Shown: positions 1-10,685 of the stretch, in pieces
Numbering within the stretch: position 1 is the stretch's first letter
How the letters are laid out: every line of letters begins with the position of its first letter
From: Ianthella basta
Lineage: Eukaryota > Porifera > Demospongiae > Verongiida > Ianthellidae
Length of the DNA: 64,000 nucleotides
Reading direction: 5' to 3'
Assembly: GCA_964019415.1 (NCBI GenBank)
Contig: OZ025868.1
Coordinates: 8,737,776 to 8,801,775, forward strand
The notes under the pieces: generated by a model
Seen by the model: only the letters and a program-made list of their open reading frames with translations
Database searches by the model: none
What the model was told of the DNA's origin: nothing
Translations under genes and position numbers: made by a program

Positions 1-258
1 ACTACACTGAAGGAAGCCTATCCATGGCCTTTCAGTGTTCTCTGCTGTTGCCATTTGGACAGTTTTGCTGAAGTGTGCCAATTAATACATTACGATTATA
101 GCCATTTTCAATCAAGCACATTCTAAATAGACGTCACAAGCATGTCTGATACTGTACTGCACAGTTTCCTAAAGGTTAATTAAAGATCTGATTCAGGTAT
201 AATTGTGTGACAGACATTATGTATAATGCTGTATTTACCTTTCTCCCTATATATCAAG
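1..258 (+). other. intron of monooxygenase copy 0, with a segment shared with 10431-10575
   Basis: Non-coding. It lies just upstream of the first recognisable exon of copy 0 (exon 11 equivalent, starting at 259). About positions 25-160 resemble 10431-10575 in front of receptor 2: both carry a TTTGG...AGTTTTGCTGAAG-like stretch, then TAGACGTCAC and a GTCTGATACGTA-like stretch. The shared piece is either an unnamed dispersed repeat or part of the segmental duplication. No gene is seen here. Confidence 0.5.
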
Positions 259-3200
259 GGTGGTCTTGGAACTTTTCAAGAAATGTGCCTCAGCTTCCTT
301 GTATATTACCCTCGAATGCATATCACAGATTGTGAAAGCACTATTACAGAAGAATCCCTTGCAACTGATCTGAGGTCAGTACGTACATGCTTGAAATTTA
401 AAACAATGAATTGTTTTATAATTACTATTATCTGCTATAAATTTATACTGTTATAATCTTTTCATTGTATTATATGGGCAAGCTCACTCCTTCAATTGCT
501 TGTTTGTTGGTACAATGTTTTCTGCTCACCATTCAATCTTGTTTTAAAAATAAAATTAAGTTGCATCTATATATAATTATATGTTGTCATTTAGGTTGGC
601 TGAGGTAGCTGCAGCCTTAAACTTGTCTGATGCTCAGCAAGCATTTGGGGCAATTTACACTCAGTCCTTTCCTTGGGATGCGACTAAAGTCGCAGCTCTC
701 TCCAACCGCTACAAGAACACTCGGAACGACGTTGCCACTCAGTACATTTGCGATGTACGTAAATCAGATGGGTGTGCATAACATTGCTAATTAGTGCAAC
801 TACTTTTATGCACACATACAGTTGCATGCACAAACACACAGGGAGAAATGGGTGAAGCAAATCATGCATGCAAGTTGTCATGACCACAGTCTATGTTCTG
901 GTGATTGAGACTCAGAGACCTGAGTACACTATAATGTTTGTGTGCATGATCTGATGTATAATAAGATAATTGTGTATAATAAGGGAGTGTCATTAAGTTG
1001 TCCAAAAATCACTCATATTAATTATGTTGGCTCTCTCACTGCATTTCAGATTATACCCGGCAGCCTTCCTCCCACATTGCCACCAGATAGCAAGTGCGCT
1101 ATAAAATCTAAAGCTTTCAGTGTTGACCGAAATTGCTCTGGAGGTATCAATGTTGGCAAACTACTGATAAGTGCAGCTACCAATGTGTCCATCACTTCAC
1201 AGCTATACTCCAATGCCTGCTCCAGTCAGAGCTGCTTCAATACATACATAAAGACTTACCGGGTTTGCCTGATTGATGTGTCAGGGGCCAGAGGGAATTC
1301 CACAGGCATGAAATCAGTGAGACATTAAGAGTATAGTGTACATTATCTGAAGCAACTGTCTGCATGTATGTATGCATATAATTATAGGTTAGTGGTTGGT
1401 CCCAAATAATTTAGACCAAATATAAATAATTATGATAAGAATGTGTTTGTCTAACTGTAGCAACAGCTTACTAAGTATTCATTGACAATGTCCTTTGCAC
1501 TTTCTTTATAGCTATACAAAATCAACCATTATACCTAGTTATTTGATGCACGGTGACTATGCTTTCGTGTAATGCATTCCCTTCTTAATTAGAATTTTGA
1601 ACAGTGAAATAAGTAGAGAAAATTTGTAAAACACTTCTTACGTAGGTTATTATTATACAATCTTTTTATATATAAAACCTCTTGAACACGCTCTTAGACA
1701 TATTGGTATACTACTCATTAATCATTTAAAACATGATCGTTTATTACTTATCTGATGGCAGGTGAATCAAGAAGTATACCAGAGCATTGCGCCAATGGCA
1801 AGGAAGGTTAACTGTGCCAAGAAGGATGGGCAGTTCTGTAGCACTCTTTTTCCAGAAATTTTAAGTGACAATGTGAGTTACAAATGCTGCGCAATTATTG
1901 CTCTGGCCAACAATGCCAGATTGTATAATGTGTCAGGACCTTTAGTTTAGAGGATGTCAAATCAGTGATATTAGTGTTCACACATTTACATGGACACCAA
2001 ACTCAATACACAGTTTGCCTCACGCAGTTGATGTAAGGTCCGTGCTTGGTGAGCAACCTGTGTACTATGGGTTAAGTACTAGTTCAACTATCAAATGTAT
2101 AGTTTGTGACTAGTGATATTCATATGGACAAAGATCTAAAACTGTGTGAAATTGCTGTGTTTATAATGACAGATGTATGGTTCAGTTTGTTTGTTTATCT
2201 GTCTGTTTGTGATTTGGGCATAAACTACATTACAGAACACCACGTTCATATTTCTCAAATGTGGATCGTGAAGTGTCCTCCTTGCGTTGAAATCACCCAT
2301 CTTGCTGTCCATGTGGAGATTTTCTGGTTTCCTTCACAGCAGTCAGCTATTTTATTAGCAGTCATGTGACTTCTGGTTATTGGCCAATAAGATTCCCAGT
2401 CATCCAATGATCAAAATAATATATATCACCCTCGGTACAACAGCTATCCTCTATGCTGCCAGTGCAGATGCTTCAAAATTGGCTAGGCCCAACTTGCTGC
2501 TGTGTGATTCATCATAGCGGGAAGCCCACCGAAGGCGGGCACTCTGCTAGTGGGAGATACAAGAGTCAATCCCTGTTGTGTGTAGATTAGTCATTCGCTG
2601 AATATCTACCCTTTCTTGTGCAGTTTACCAGCATCCTCTCTCCCTGTGCCACTGCTGTTTCCAATGCCAATTGCAGTGATTGCTGCAATGTAAGTCAGCA
2701 TTTGATGACAACTGATCATGAATGCAGGACAACTGAGTACATGTTGAACCTATTAAAGTAAATATTTTCATTGTTACCAAATTGAATGGACATCTCATGC
2801 TTACAATGTTGTATAATGTACATGGGCAACAGGACATTTTTGTACCATTGCATATTCATGCAGAGTCAGGTACACTCCAGTGCTGCATATCATTTAAATT
2901 TACATACATCAAAAGATATATATACTACACACCCACACAATGTCATGCACTAGAAATACATATCATAGCTGTCTGAATACATTGTGCAGGCTGTGAGAAA
3001 TGCGGCTAAGAAATATGGTTGCTGTTTGCAATCTTACCTGAGTTTGAGGTGAGTATATACAATTTTGTACAATGCAACCACCACACATAATCACTGTACA
3101 TAGCACACACAGTGAACCCTCACATATGGCTACGTATGCATATATTTCATTTGCAAATAGGTGGACAGCCACTAAATTACTTTTATAGCATAGAAGCAAC

Positions 3201-3515
3201 TGCATGATTCTTAAAATTAACATTGAATTCTCTAATTCTAACTTTGTCCACATAATATAGGCATCTCTTCCTCCATAGTTTTGCATTCTCTGTCTTTGAC
3301 TTTGTGATTCCTTGTCCACTTGTAGTCCTCAACCTGGACCATGTCTGGGTAAACGGATTTGGAAAAGGTGTGGAGTTCCCAATCCAGGAAAGTGCACAGT
3401 TGTCTTGAGAGATGTAAGCTGGTGATAATCGTACTGCACTGTTACAGTAGGTGTATTTCTAATGCTGTTCCATGTGTTCTATTCTCTGCAGCCACGCAAG
3501 AGGCCAAGGAATTAA
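259..3515 (+). CDS. MOXD1/DBH-type copper monooxygenase copy 0, 3' part, with a cysteine-rich C-terminal tail
   Basis: This is the 3' end of a gene that enters from the left. Exon 259-374 matches exon 11 of copy A and has the QEMCLSFLVYYPR motif whose Met is a CuM copper ligand in DBH/PHM enzymes. Exon 595-754 matches exon 12; I chose donor GTACGT at 755 because it keeps phase 0. Six further exons stay open with GT/AG borders and matching phases: 1050-1316, 1762-1872, 2624-2689, 2990-3048, 3326-3413 and 3492-3515 (TAA). They encode about 204 residues with 16 cysteines, N-glycosylation sequons and a basic PRKRPRN end. Copies A and B instead end in a short hydrophobic tail. The tail here has no membrane segment, so a secreted product is likely (inference). 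I do not recognise the tail domain. It could belong to a separate gene, but the phases argue for one transcript. Confidence 0.72.
2524..2550 (+). mobile_element. Helitron-like 3' terminus
   Basis: A GC-rich hairpin (GCCCACC, loop GAA, GGCGGGC) is followed after six bases by CTAG and then T. That is the classic 3' end of Helitrons. The same CACTCTGCTAG end closes a complete short element at 45664-46008. I cannot place the 5' TC end. It sits in an intron of copy 0. Confidence 0.5.
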
Positions 3516-3772
3516 TGTAGTCTGCTCACAAGATACAGTTCACTGTCTACAGAAAGTCGATACACTTAGCAACTCATTATAGAGCCAGGGTCGCTAGCAA
3601 CTACTAAGCCATGCACTAGCTACTAATACAATGTCATGATCATGCATAATGATTGATTCAATTGCAATCAGCAATATTTAATAGCTAGAGGCCCTGGAAG
3701 TGGCCCACTGTGCATGCAACTTTGTATATACATGTACCTGAGCATAGCTGGGTCTGGTTGAAACAGTACACA

Positions 3773-4535
3773 ATGGACAACTCTTCCCATAACAGCTGCA
3801 CGGCTGGCCGTGGTGTCCCTTTCATGCAATCATTTAGTCAGGACAGTGCAATCTTCCTTATTATCGTTCTGGTCACCACGGGATTCAACCTCCTCATTGT
3901 TGCAGCCTTAATTGCAGATACAAAGACTAATCTGTCCATTCAAGTGATCCTTGTCAACTTCTTGCTCTCTGGTGTAGTTTCATACGTAGTGATCATCATT
4001 TACGACTCTTCTGTGCTCTCTGATCCATTTGCATCAGAGGAATTCAGTTCCATGGTGACAAGTGGTGATCGATATTCTACTTTGGAGGAACAGGGTGTTT
4101 CCTGTTTGCCACAATGTATGCTATAACCATGTTCCTCATCATGAAATTCTTCTTCATTCGGCACGAGTACACCAAATATGTACTTGATCATTTCAGCAGT
4201 TGCCTTATATATGGATTGTAGCTAGTAGCATGTCCACTCATATCAAGAGATATTGTCATAGAAAGCTGCAACTGTTTAATGCATTCCACCAGTTTTGTTG
4301 TGCTGCACAGCATCCTATCCTCCATCCTCCCTGTTGTTGTCTGCCTGATGGCACTCGTGGTGACTATTTACTACTACCAGTGTTACCCAACTGATGATAA
4401 AAGCACTTGCAATGACAGAGTTTCAGCAAGTCTCCTCAATCTCTCCTCCTTCCATCCCAGTGGTGCTCACCAATAATGTTGCTGCATCTGTTGAGTTATA
4501 TATGATCACCCTTATTGATGACACTTTCACCATGT
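3773..4535 (+). pseudogene. decayed seven-transmembrane receptor, copy 0
   Basis: The ATG at 3773 opens a product starting MDNSSHNSCTAG that follows the intact receptor at 6499 through TM1 and TM2 (LLIVAALIADTKTNLSIQV, NFLLSGVVS). After about residue 95 the frame is lost. Recognisable TM3-TM5 pieces (ECL2 ESCNC-like, TM5 YYYQC-like) then appear in other frames up to about 4480, and TM6-TM7 and the C-tail are missing. It lies 257 bp after the stop of monooxygenase copy 0, in the same relative place as the other receptors. It is the most decayed copy in the array. Confidence 0.85.
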
Positions 4536-5136
4536 AAAAATTTAGAAGATTCAAATGAATCACAGGCGATGAAACTTTGGAAATTTCTTAAGAACATCGC
4601 TCTGTAAATTTAATATCCACCTTTGCGTTGATATGGTGCAAACAACATAACATTGGATAGAAACAACATCTACAATGACATTTGGAAACCACCATGAACA
4701 GTTTGTCTATCAATAACAGTGGGCAATGATGCACAATAAGAATTGTGCGTATTGAGACAAGAACTGTGTGCATTGACTAGTATAGAAAACTTCCTGCAGT
4801 GAATGAGAGGTACATATAACCTGGCGTGCCTGCACAACTAATGTTTGTGGTGGCTCATTATAGAGGCTACAAGGATGAAATGGAATGCGTCATTCTTCGT
4901 CATCAATACAGACCAACCACAACTAATTGGTGCAGGTGACAACCAATTGGACGAGTGAATAATTAAAGTATTAATGGTGTCACAGAAGATTTTACACAGT
5001 ATAACACAGGACACACAGACGCACACCACATGGGCACATGACTTTAGAGTAGTCATCTGTACTGGGTATTTTATTTGATGTCATGAATGTAACTTCTGAC
5101 CATTTATGCGTGAGTGGCTCTGTACATGCATGACAT
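4536..5136. other. intergenic, no gene seen
   Basis: AT-rich spacer. The stretch around 4753-4800 (CATTGACTAGTATAGAA, then CTTCCTGCAGTGAATG) recurs in intron 8 of copy A near 34556 and of copy B near 60764, so it is a dispersed or array-derived repeat. Nothing codes here. Confidence 0.5.
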
Positions 5137-5440
5137 GGTGATGACTGCTGTAGCATCCTACCTGCTGGTGGCATAAGTTACAAATGATAGCTCTCTCTTA
5201 TAGCTTTAGTCTTGTAGGCAGATTGTGTAGAGATGCCCACGTATATATTCAATGTCATAATTATGGTGATAAACAGTATACATCAAATTGTAAGATTGTA
5301 GTGAGCATATTATATAAGTGACAGATGCTGTAGTGTGATGCTGTAAATAATCATTGCACAATATGGTTACAGCAGCATGTGTATTGTACATAATAAGATG
5401 AGTGTTAATTAATGCATTAATATCTATTATATCAGCTACA
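5137..5440 (+). pseudogene. relic of a monooxygenase last exon and its 3' flank
   Basis: Positions 5137-5176 match the end of exon 13 of copy A: the codons for VMTAVASYLLVA followed by TAA. The following 250 bp continue to match the A 3' flank (GTTACAAATGATAGCTCT, AGATGCCCA, GATGCTGTAGTGTGATG). The rest of that enzyme gene is absent. This marks a unit whose enzyme gene was deleted but whose receptor, 6499-7470, survives downstream. Confidence 0.8.
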
Positions 5441-6480
5441 TGTAGAATCACTTTGCATGTAGGGCCAAATGCACAGTCAGCAGCAGCAGCCTATAGTTGC
5501 TGCATCCCTGTTCCACTGTGCAGGTGTAGCTGCATAATTTGTGGTACAGCTAATGCCTTTAATTTCTAGATGGTGTTAGCTGAATGCATACACAATGTCT
5601 GACAAATGCTATACAGCTGGCATGAAGGCAGTGGCAGTGGAACACGGCAAGGTAAAGCCAGTCAAATAGGCCTACATAGCCTACACCCCTAGCGCTCTTC
5701 ACTCCCGCCCCCCCCCCCCCCCAGTTTTTCCCCCAAGCATGCAGGAGAATCATGCATTCATGACTGATCAGTTGTAGATTTTGGTGTGAATCTTTTGCCC
5801 ACATATACAGTGTTAGCATGCACCTTAAGCTTTGGAAGTCATACAGTAGAATTTATGAAATTATGATGAGTGCACGTGCTAGACATTCCTGATGAGGTCA
5901 TATCCTGTGTGGTTGAATGACCTCTCATATAGAATACATACAATAGAACATGCTGCTATTCACTGTATACTTAGCTTTTCTGTATAGGAACTGTACACAT
6001 GCGCTAGAGCTTAGATCATTATGAACTGATGACTATACAATACAAAGTCATACTTCCATAACCTTAGCAGCAGAGAAACCTCTCTACATTTAGAGTTGGT
6101 AGCTGCATGTGTACCAGATCTCGAACAGAATGCATGATCACCTGCAGAGTTCTGTGGGAATCTGTTGCCCATATGTACAGGCAGTGCTATATAATTGTAG
6201 CCATACAATGTAATGTGATGAGTGAGGCACTTGCAGTGCACGTAATAGACATTCGTGGTGACCTCACATCCTGTGTGCATGGTTGAATGGCCTATCACAG
6301 AGAATACATGACGGAACATGCAACGTATACGTACCGCTTACAGTACCCTGTAACTGAATGAACGTGTGTATAATTATGCATATAAAAGCTTTCTTATAAT
6401 TGCCGTAGCAGCAGAGACGTCTCACTGTTGATCTAGAGTTGGTAGCTGAACGTAGCTACCCGAGCGCGGCTGAATCTAAG
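5441..6480. other. intergenic, receptor 1 upstream region
   Basis: No gene. Much of 5560-6480 matches 38220-38820 in front of receptor 3, including a poly-C run (5708-5722 here, about 38399-38417 there) and the GACCTCACATCCTGTGTG stretch, which appears in both. A partial duplicate of that stretch lies near 5890-5925. This conserved block probably contains the receptor promoter. Confidence 0.6.
6381..6388 (+). promoter_or_regulatory. TATA box of receptor 1
   Basis: TATAAAAG lies 111 bp before the ATG at 6499. The same TATAAAAG with the same flanks lies 111 bp before the ATG of receptor 3 (38709-38716). Receptor 2 has lost this upstream sequence. Confidence 0.55.
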
Positions 6481-6498
6481 TGAAACAGTATAGCTACG

Positions 6499-7470
6499 AT
6501 GAACAACTCTTCCACTAACAGCTCCGCAGCCCCCTTCGTGCCATCAGTCGGGCAGGACAATGCACTGTTCTTTATTATTGTTCTGGTCACCACGGGATTC
6601 AACCTCCTCATTGTTGCAGCCTTGATTGCAGATAGGAAGACTAATCGGTCCATTCGAGTGATCCTTGTCAACCTCTTGCTCTCTGGTGTAGTTTCGTCAG
6701 TAGCGATCATCATTTACGACTCTTTTGTGTTCTCTGATCTATATGTAGCAGAAGGTTTCAGTTCTAATACACCATGGTGGCAAATTGTGGTGGTGATATT
6801 CTACTTTGGAGGGACAGGGCGTGCGCTGTTTGCCACAATGTATGCTGTAACCATGTTTCTCCTCGTAAAATTCTGGGACAAACCTGTTATTCGACCCAAG
6901 TACACCAAATACTTCGTCATTTCAGCAGTTACCATATGGATAGTTGCTTTCCTAGCAGCGTCTCCGCTCATATCAAGAGATATTGTCTATGACACTATCA
7001 TAGAAAGCTGTAACTGCTTTGCGTATTCCATCACTTTCGTTGTGCTGCACAGCGTTCTCTTCTCCATCCTCCCTGCTGTCATTTCACTGATTGTTCTCAT
7101 TGTGACAGTCTACTATTACAAGCATTGCACACTTGACAAGACAAGCAGTGACAGAGTTTCAACAGGACTCCTCAAGTTTGCCTTCTTCCTCCTGGTGGTG
7201 CAGACTGTTAACGTCATTGCTTATGTTCTCCTCCCAATCATGTACATTAATCTAGTCCATGCGTTGTTTGATGATACATACTTTTCATTTCGTTCTCTCT
7301 TTGATGCAATTCACTTAACTGTGATTCCCACTCCAATTTTCATTCTCATCTTTATCAAGCCAGTGCGTGACATGTTGACCCATTGGATGACCTGCAGCTG
7401 CTTTAGGCAGAAGCACACTGGCACTACTAAAGCATCACATCATGGATCAAGGATGTCAAGTAAATTGTGA
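6499..7470 (+). CDS. intact intronless seven-transmembrane receptor, copy 1
   Basis: An uninterrupted 323-residue protein and probable plasma-membrane receptor. The N-terminus MNNSSTNSS is short and glycosylatable. Hydrophobic segments lie near residues 22-44, 52-73, 94-124, 137-158, 175-205, 225-248 and 265-287. TM1 and TM2 have the class A look (TGFNLLIVAALIADRKT, NLLLSGVVSS). TM7 runs into IPTPIFILIFIKPVRDML, a degenerate NPxxY plus helix 8, followed by a CSCF palmitoylation-like site. The usual DRY is replaced by LLVKFWDK, and TM3 lacks the usual disulphide cysteine. I chose this ATG because the copies align from here and an in-frame stop precedes it. It is the only one of four copies with no break. 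The ligand is unknown; best called a divergent rhodopsin-like GPCR. Confidence 0.85.
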   Translation: MNNSSTNSSAAPFVPSVGQDNALFFIIVLVTTGFNLLIVAALIADRKTNRSIRVILVNLLLSGVVSSVAIIIYDSFVFSDLYVAEGFSSNTPWWQIVVVIFYFGGTGRALFATMYAVTMFLLVKFWDKPVIRPKYTKYFVISAVTIWIVAFLAASPLISRDIVYDTIIESCNCFAYSITFVVLHSVLFSILPAVISLIVLIVTVYYYKHCTLDKTSSDRVSTGLLKFAFFLLVVQTVNVIAYVLLPIMYINLVHALFDDTYFSFRSLFDAIHLTVIPTPIFILIFIKPVRDMLTHWMTCSCFRQKHTGTTKASHHGSRMSSKL

Positions 7471-8225
7471 ACTGCATGCTACTTTGACAAAACCCTTAAT
7501 TGTTTCAGTTAAGTGCGCTTCTTGTTATTATTATTTTAAAGGAGTTGCAAATGAATCATGATTGGATTTAAACTCTTGCGCTATGGCTATATACTTCATG
7601 TGCATGTGCAGTGCTGAACAATTGCATAGAATGAGTCCCACTCTACAGCATTACTTATGTATTCCTATGTGCTCAAGGTTGCTGAGCTATGCATTTATGT
7701 ATGTAGGTGTGCATATATAACTATGTCTGTCTATATCTGTGTGTACGTTATAATTTAGTCCATACATTATACAAATCTGTATTTGTTTTTGCAAGCGCAT
7801 GAAGCCATGTGTGCATTCTATCCCAGTTTATTCATGTACACGTGCACTCTCAAACAGTGAGCCAATTACTTTATCGACATGCTTTATAAGAGAGCCGGCC
7901 ACCTTTATTCCCATTGCAGTCGGCTCATGCTGCACAGTTGATATTTAGGAGGCACACTTGCTATATGCTTCAGGGGACACCACCACTGGCACCTGTGTGA
8001 AAACACAGGTCAGATGAGGATGCCATGTATACATAAGTGATTACATTATAGGTAATATGTTCCACAGATGGACAAGTATAGGCATGTACATCCTAAGTGA
8101 CCAAGAGGGAAGTAAGAAACTGTGCATGTATATATAGCAGAAACATGAAATTATATAATACTATACAGAGACTTAGCACAGTCTCATGTACCCAACATGG
8201 GGTATTTAAATTTGTTTTTCAGGAT
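7471..8225. repeat. receptor 3' flank block, shared with 39808-40540 and 16945-17345
   Basis: The downstream sequence of receptor 1 is nearly the same as that of receptor 3. Its distal half (ATTCCCATTGCAGTC, GGCACCTGT, GACCAAGAGGGAAGTAAG, CAGTCTCATGTACCCAACA) also reappears at 16945-17345, where the flank of receptor 2 resumes after the inserted LINE nest. It is part of the duplicated unit, with no coding sequence. Confidence 0.75.
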
Positions 8226-8311
8226 ACGGACAGAACACATTTTGTGTACTGAGTACCAATTCGTAGCTATAGAAAACATCTACAACTATACATAATTATA
8301 CCAATGGTATG

Positions 8312-8861
8312 ACTGAAGTGATTTACTCTCAGTACTTCCCTTGCATGGGATGTGACTAAGGTCACAGCCCTCTCCAACTGTTACAAGAGCACTCACGCTG
8401 ATAATGCCACTCAATACCAGGTAGGTGTACTTGCTTTTAATGTTGCTAGTGTACACAACTAGCACATATCACATGCACGGCGACACGCAAGGAAATGGCT
8501 GAAATGAATCATACATTCATCCGATCACTGTCCAAGTCCTGGTGATCGAGACTCTGAGACTTGATCATATTTCTGCACATAAAAATATTCCTGATGAAGC
8601 CTGACATGATGCAGAGTTAGGTTGACATGTTAAATTTATGTATGACTTCTCAAATTGAGCTAGATTGTACATTGAAGTGACTTATAAAATATTAATTATG
8701 ATGTCTTTTCTGCTTGTTACTTGCAGGGAATTGTGCATGAAATCAAAAGTCAGTGAATGTCCATCAGGAAGTACTGTGGCTGCTGCGTTGAAGCTGAGTG
8801 TCGTACCGGGGATCTATAATGATGACTGCTGTATATAGCATCCTACCTGCTGGTGGCATAA
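8312..8861 (+). pseudogene. relic of monooxygenase exons 12 and 13
   Basis: About 8312-8419 matches exon 12 of copy B (TACTCTCAGTACTTCCCTTG, CTCTCCAACTGTTACAAGAG) but is frame-shifted. Positions 8727-8861 match exon 13 after a TTACTTGCAG acceptor, again disrupted, ending in a TGGTGGCATAA stop. The intron between them also matches. Exons 1-11 are gone. It stands where a monooxygenase should stand before receptor 2. Confidence 0.8.
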
Positions 8862-10600
8862 GTTACAAATGATAGCTCTCTCTTATAGCTTTATTCTAGT
8901 GAGCATACAAATTTTAGTGACAGATGCTGTAGTGTGATGTTGCGTATAATCATTGCACAATATGGTTACAGCGGCATGTGTATTGTACATAAAATGATGA
9001 GTGTTAATTAATGCATGAGCAATTGGTACTTCTTGTATTAGACATTAAATGGGCTGCCCTTGTGCAAGTAACAATTGCTTGCTGCATTGGGCACTCCAAT
9101 GGTGCTTGTGCTTGTCCTGACCCTCTGTAACTTAATTGCACTGGTAGTCTGTTCCACCACCAACTACTTGGGTGGAGTTTGGGGTGCTGGTGGGCTAAGA
9201 GAGCAAGATACAATATTCAAGGTTCAAGAGCCAGAGATTATGGGATGGCAATGGATCACGCCCAGGCCATGGCGACAAGAGTTTCAGTGACTGCATTCCC
9301 TAACAACAAAAATTGTCCACTGAACAGAAACTGATTTACTCTGACTTACTGAATTGCTTGTGTAAATCTGTGTGTATTGTGGGCTGCTGGAAGAGTAGCC
9401 TTCTGGCTATATAAAATGACTACCCACATGCATGTTAGTAATATTTCTGATTCCAATTCCCATTTGTTTACTCTAAAGGTGTTACTTATGTTTGTGGTCA
9501 TTTTTGCCACCAACGAGTGCATTACTCTAGTGGCACATGAACCGCATTTCTGACCGTCTGTTACTTGCACTGGTGGTCTTTTTCTGCCTCCAACTACTGC
9601 ATCTACTCTACTGCCACATGTGATGGTCCCATTGTTACTTGCGCTGTGTGGTGGTGATGGTGGTGATGGTGGTGGTTGTACGTGGTGGTGGTATCTCTCC
9701 CTATATATGTATAATAATGCTAATAGCATAGGTAGATAGCCTAATTGTGTTCCCACGTGTAACCATGCATCTTGTTGGTGCTTGTGATTATTGCCGCTGA
9801 CGTGACCAATTGCCCGACTAATAGCCGTGAAATGGCCTTCGGTTACTGGACTGCAGAGCAAATTTCACGGAAATGTGGTTATCATTGTGTTGGGTTACTG
9901 TTTCTTGTTTCTATCCTTTTTTCTGCTGGCCATTTCTAAATCTCTTTAATTCTAAATGAATTTTTATACACTAGTTTGTACAGTTTGTGCATATTCAAAA
10001 GACTATGGCTACATCAGATTGATATCGGCGCTGACTAATACACCTTCCTTAACTTAGATGAAGATTGTGCAGAACATCGAACACAGTTATGCCACTCCAG
10101 AAGAACCATAAGGCTGTCGTGTTACCGTAAGGGTATATTACCAATACAAAATGGCGGCCCCGGGTGTCTTAATACACAAGGAAGACAAATTTCCTACCCG
10201 CTCCAACGCTGTACTTATTGTATTGCCACCGGCGCTCAGATCCTAGTCCTTCACGTCCGTACGCGAGTCCTCGTACAGGACTTGGGTCAGTAGGTGCCCT
10301 GTGTCTTGCGCTAGGAGCGCGCACAAAAATCAGTGGGAAGAGGAAATATGAAGACTAAATGGGGTACGAGCCGCTTTTCTCTTACACGTACTCCAGGCTT
10401 TCTTTGGGTACCCTTCCATCTTCAATACAACTAACGAAACCTACACATGGTCTTTAATTGTTCTTTACCACCGCCGTTTGGCTAGTTTCGCTGAAGCACG
10501 CTAATACGTTAAGATAGGAAACGCCATTTTTATCAGGCACATTCCTGGATAGACGTCACGAGCGTGACGTCTGATACGTACTTCCATAACTTTAGCGGCA
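8862..10600. other. intergenic, with a short diverged tandem repeat
   Basis: 8862-9030 continues the 3' flank of the monooxygenase relic. Around 9487-9640 two diverged copies of a roughly 75-bp unit (GTGGTCNTTTTTGCC then ACTCTANTGGCACATG) stand in tandem, and a weaker third lies near 9140. A 171-codon open frame on the minus strand over this area is low-complexity and unsupported. 10431-10575 resembles the window start. No gene is seen. Confidence 0.45.
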
Positions 10601-10685
10601 GAGAAATCAAAATATCTAATTAGATAGAGTTGGTAGCTGAACGTACCCGAGCGCGGGTGGATCTGGGTAAAACAGTATGGCTACG

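Noticed and set aside
9346-9861. 171-codon open frame on the minus strand
   Set aside because: Low-complexity proline and histidine stretches from GGTGGTGAT repeats, a diverged tandem repeat underneath, no domain, and no counterpart beside the other receptors.
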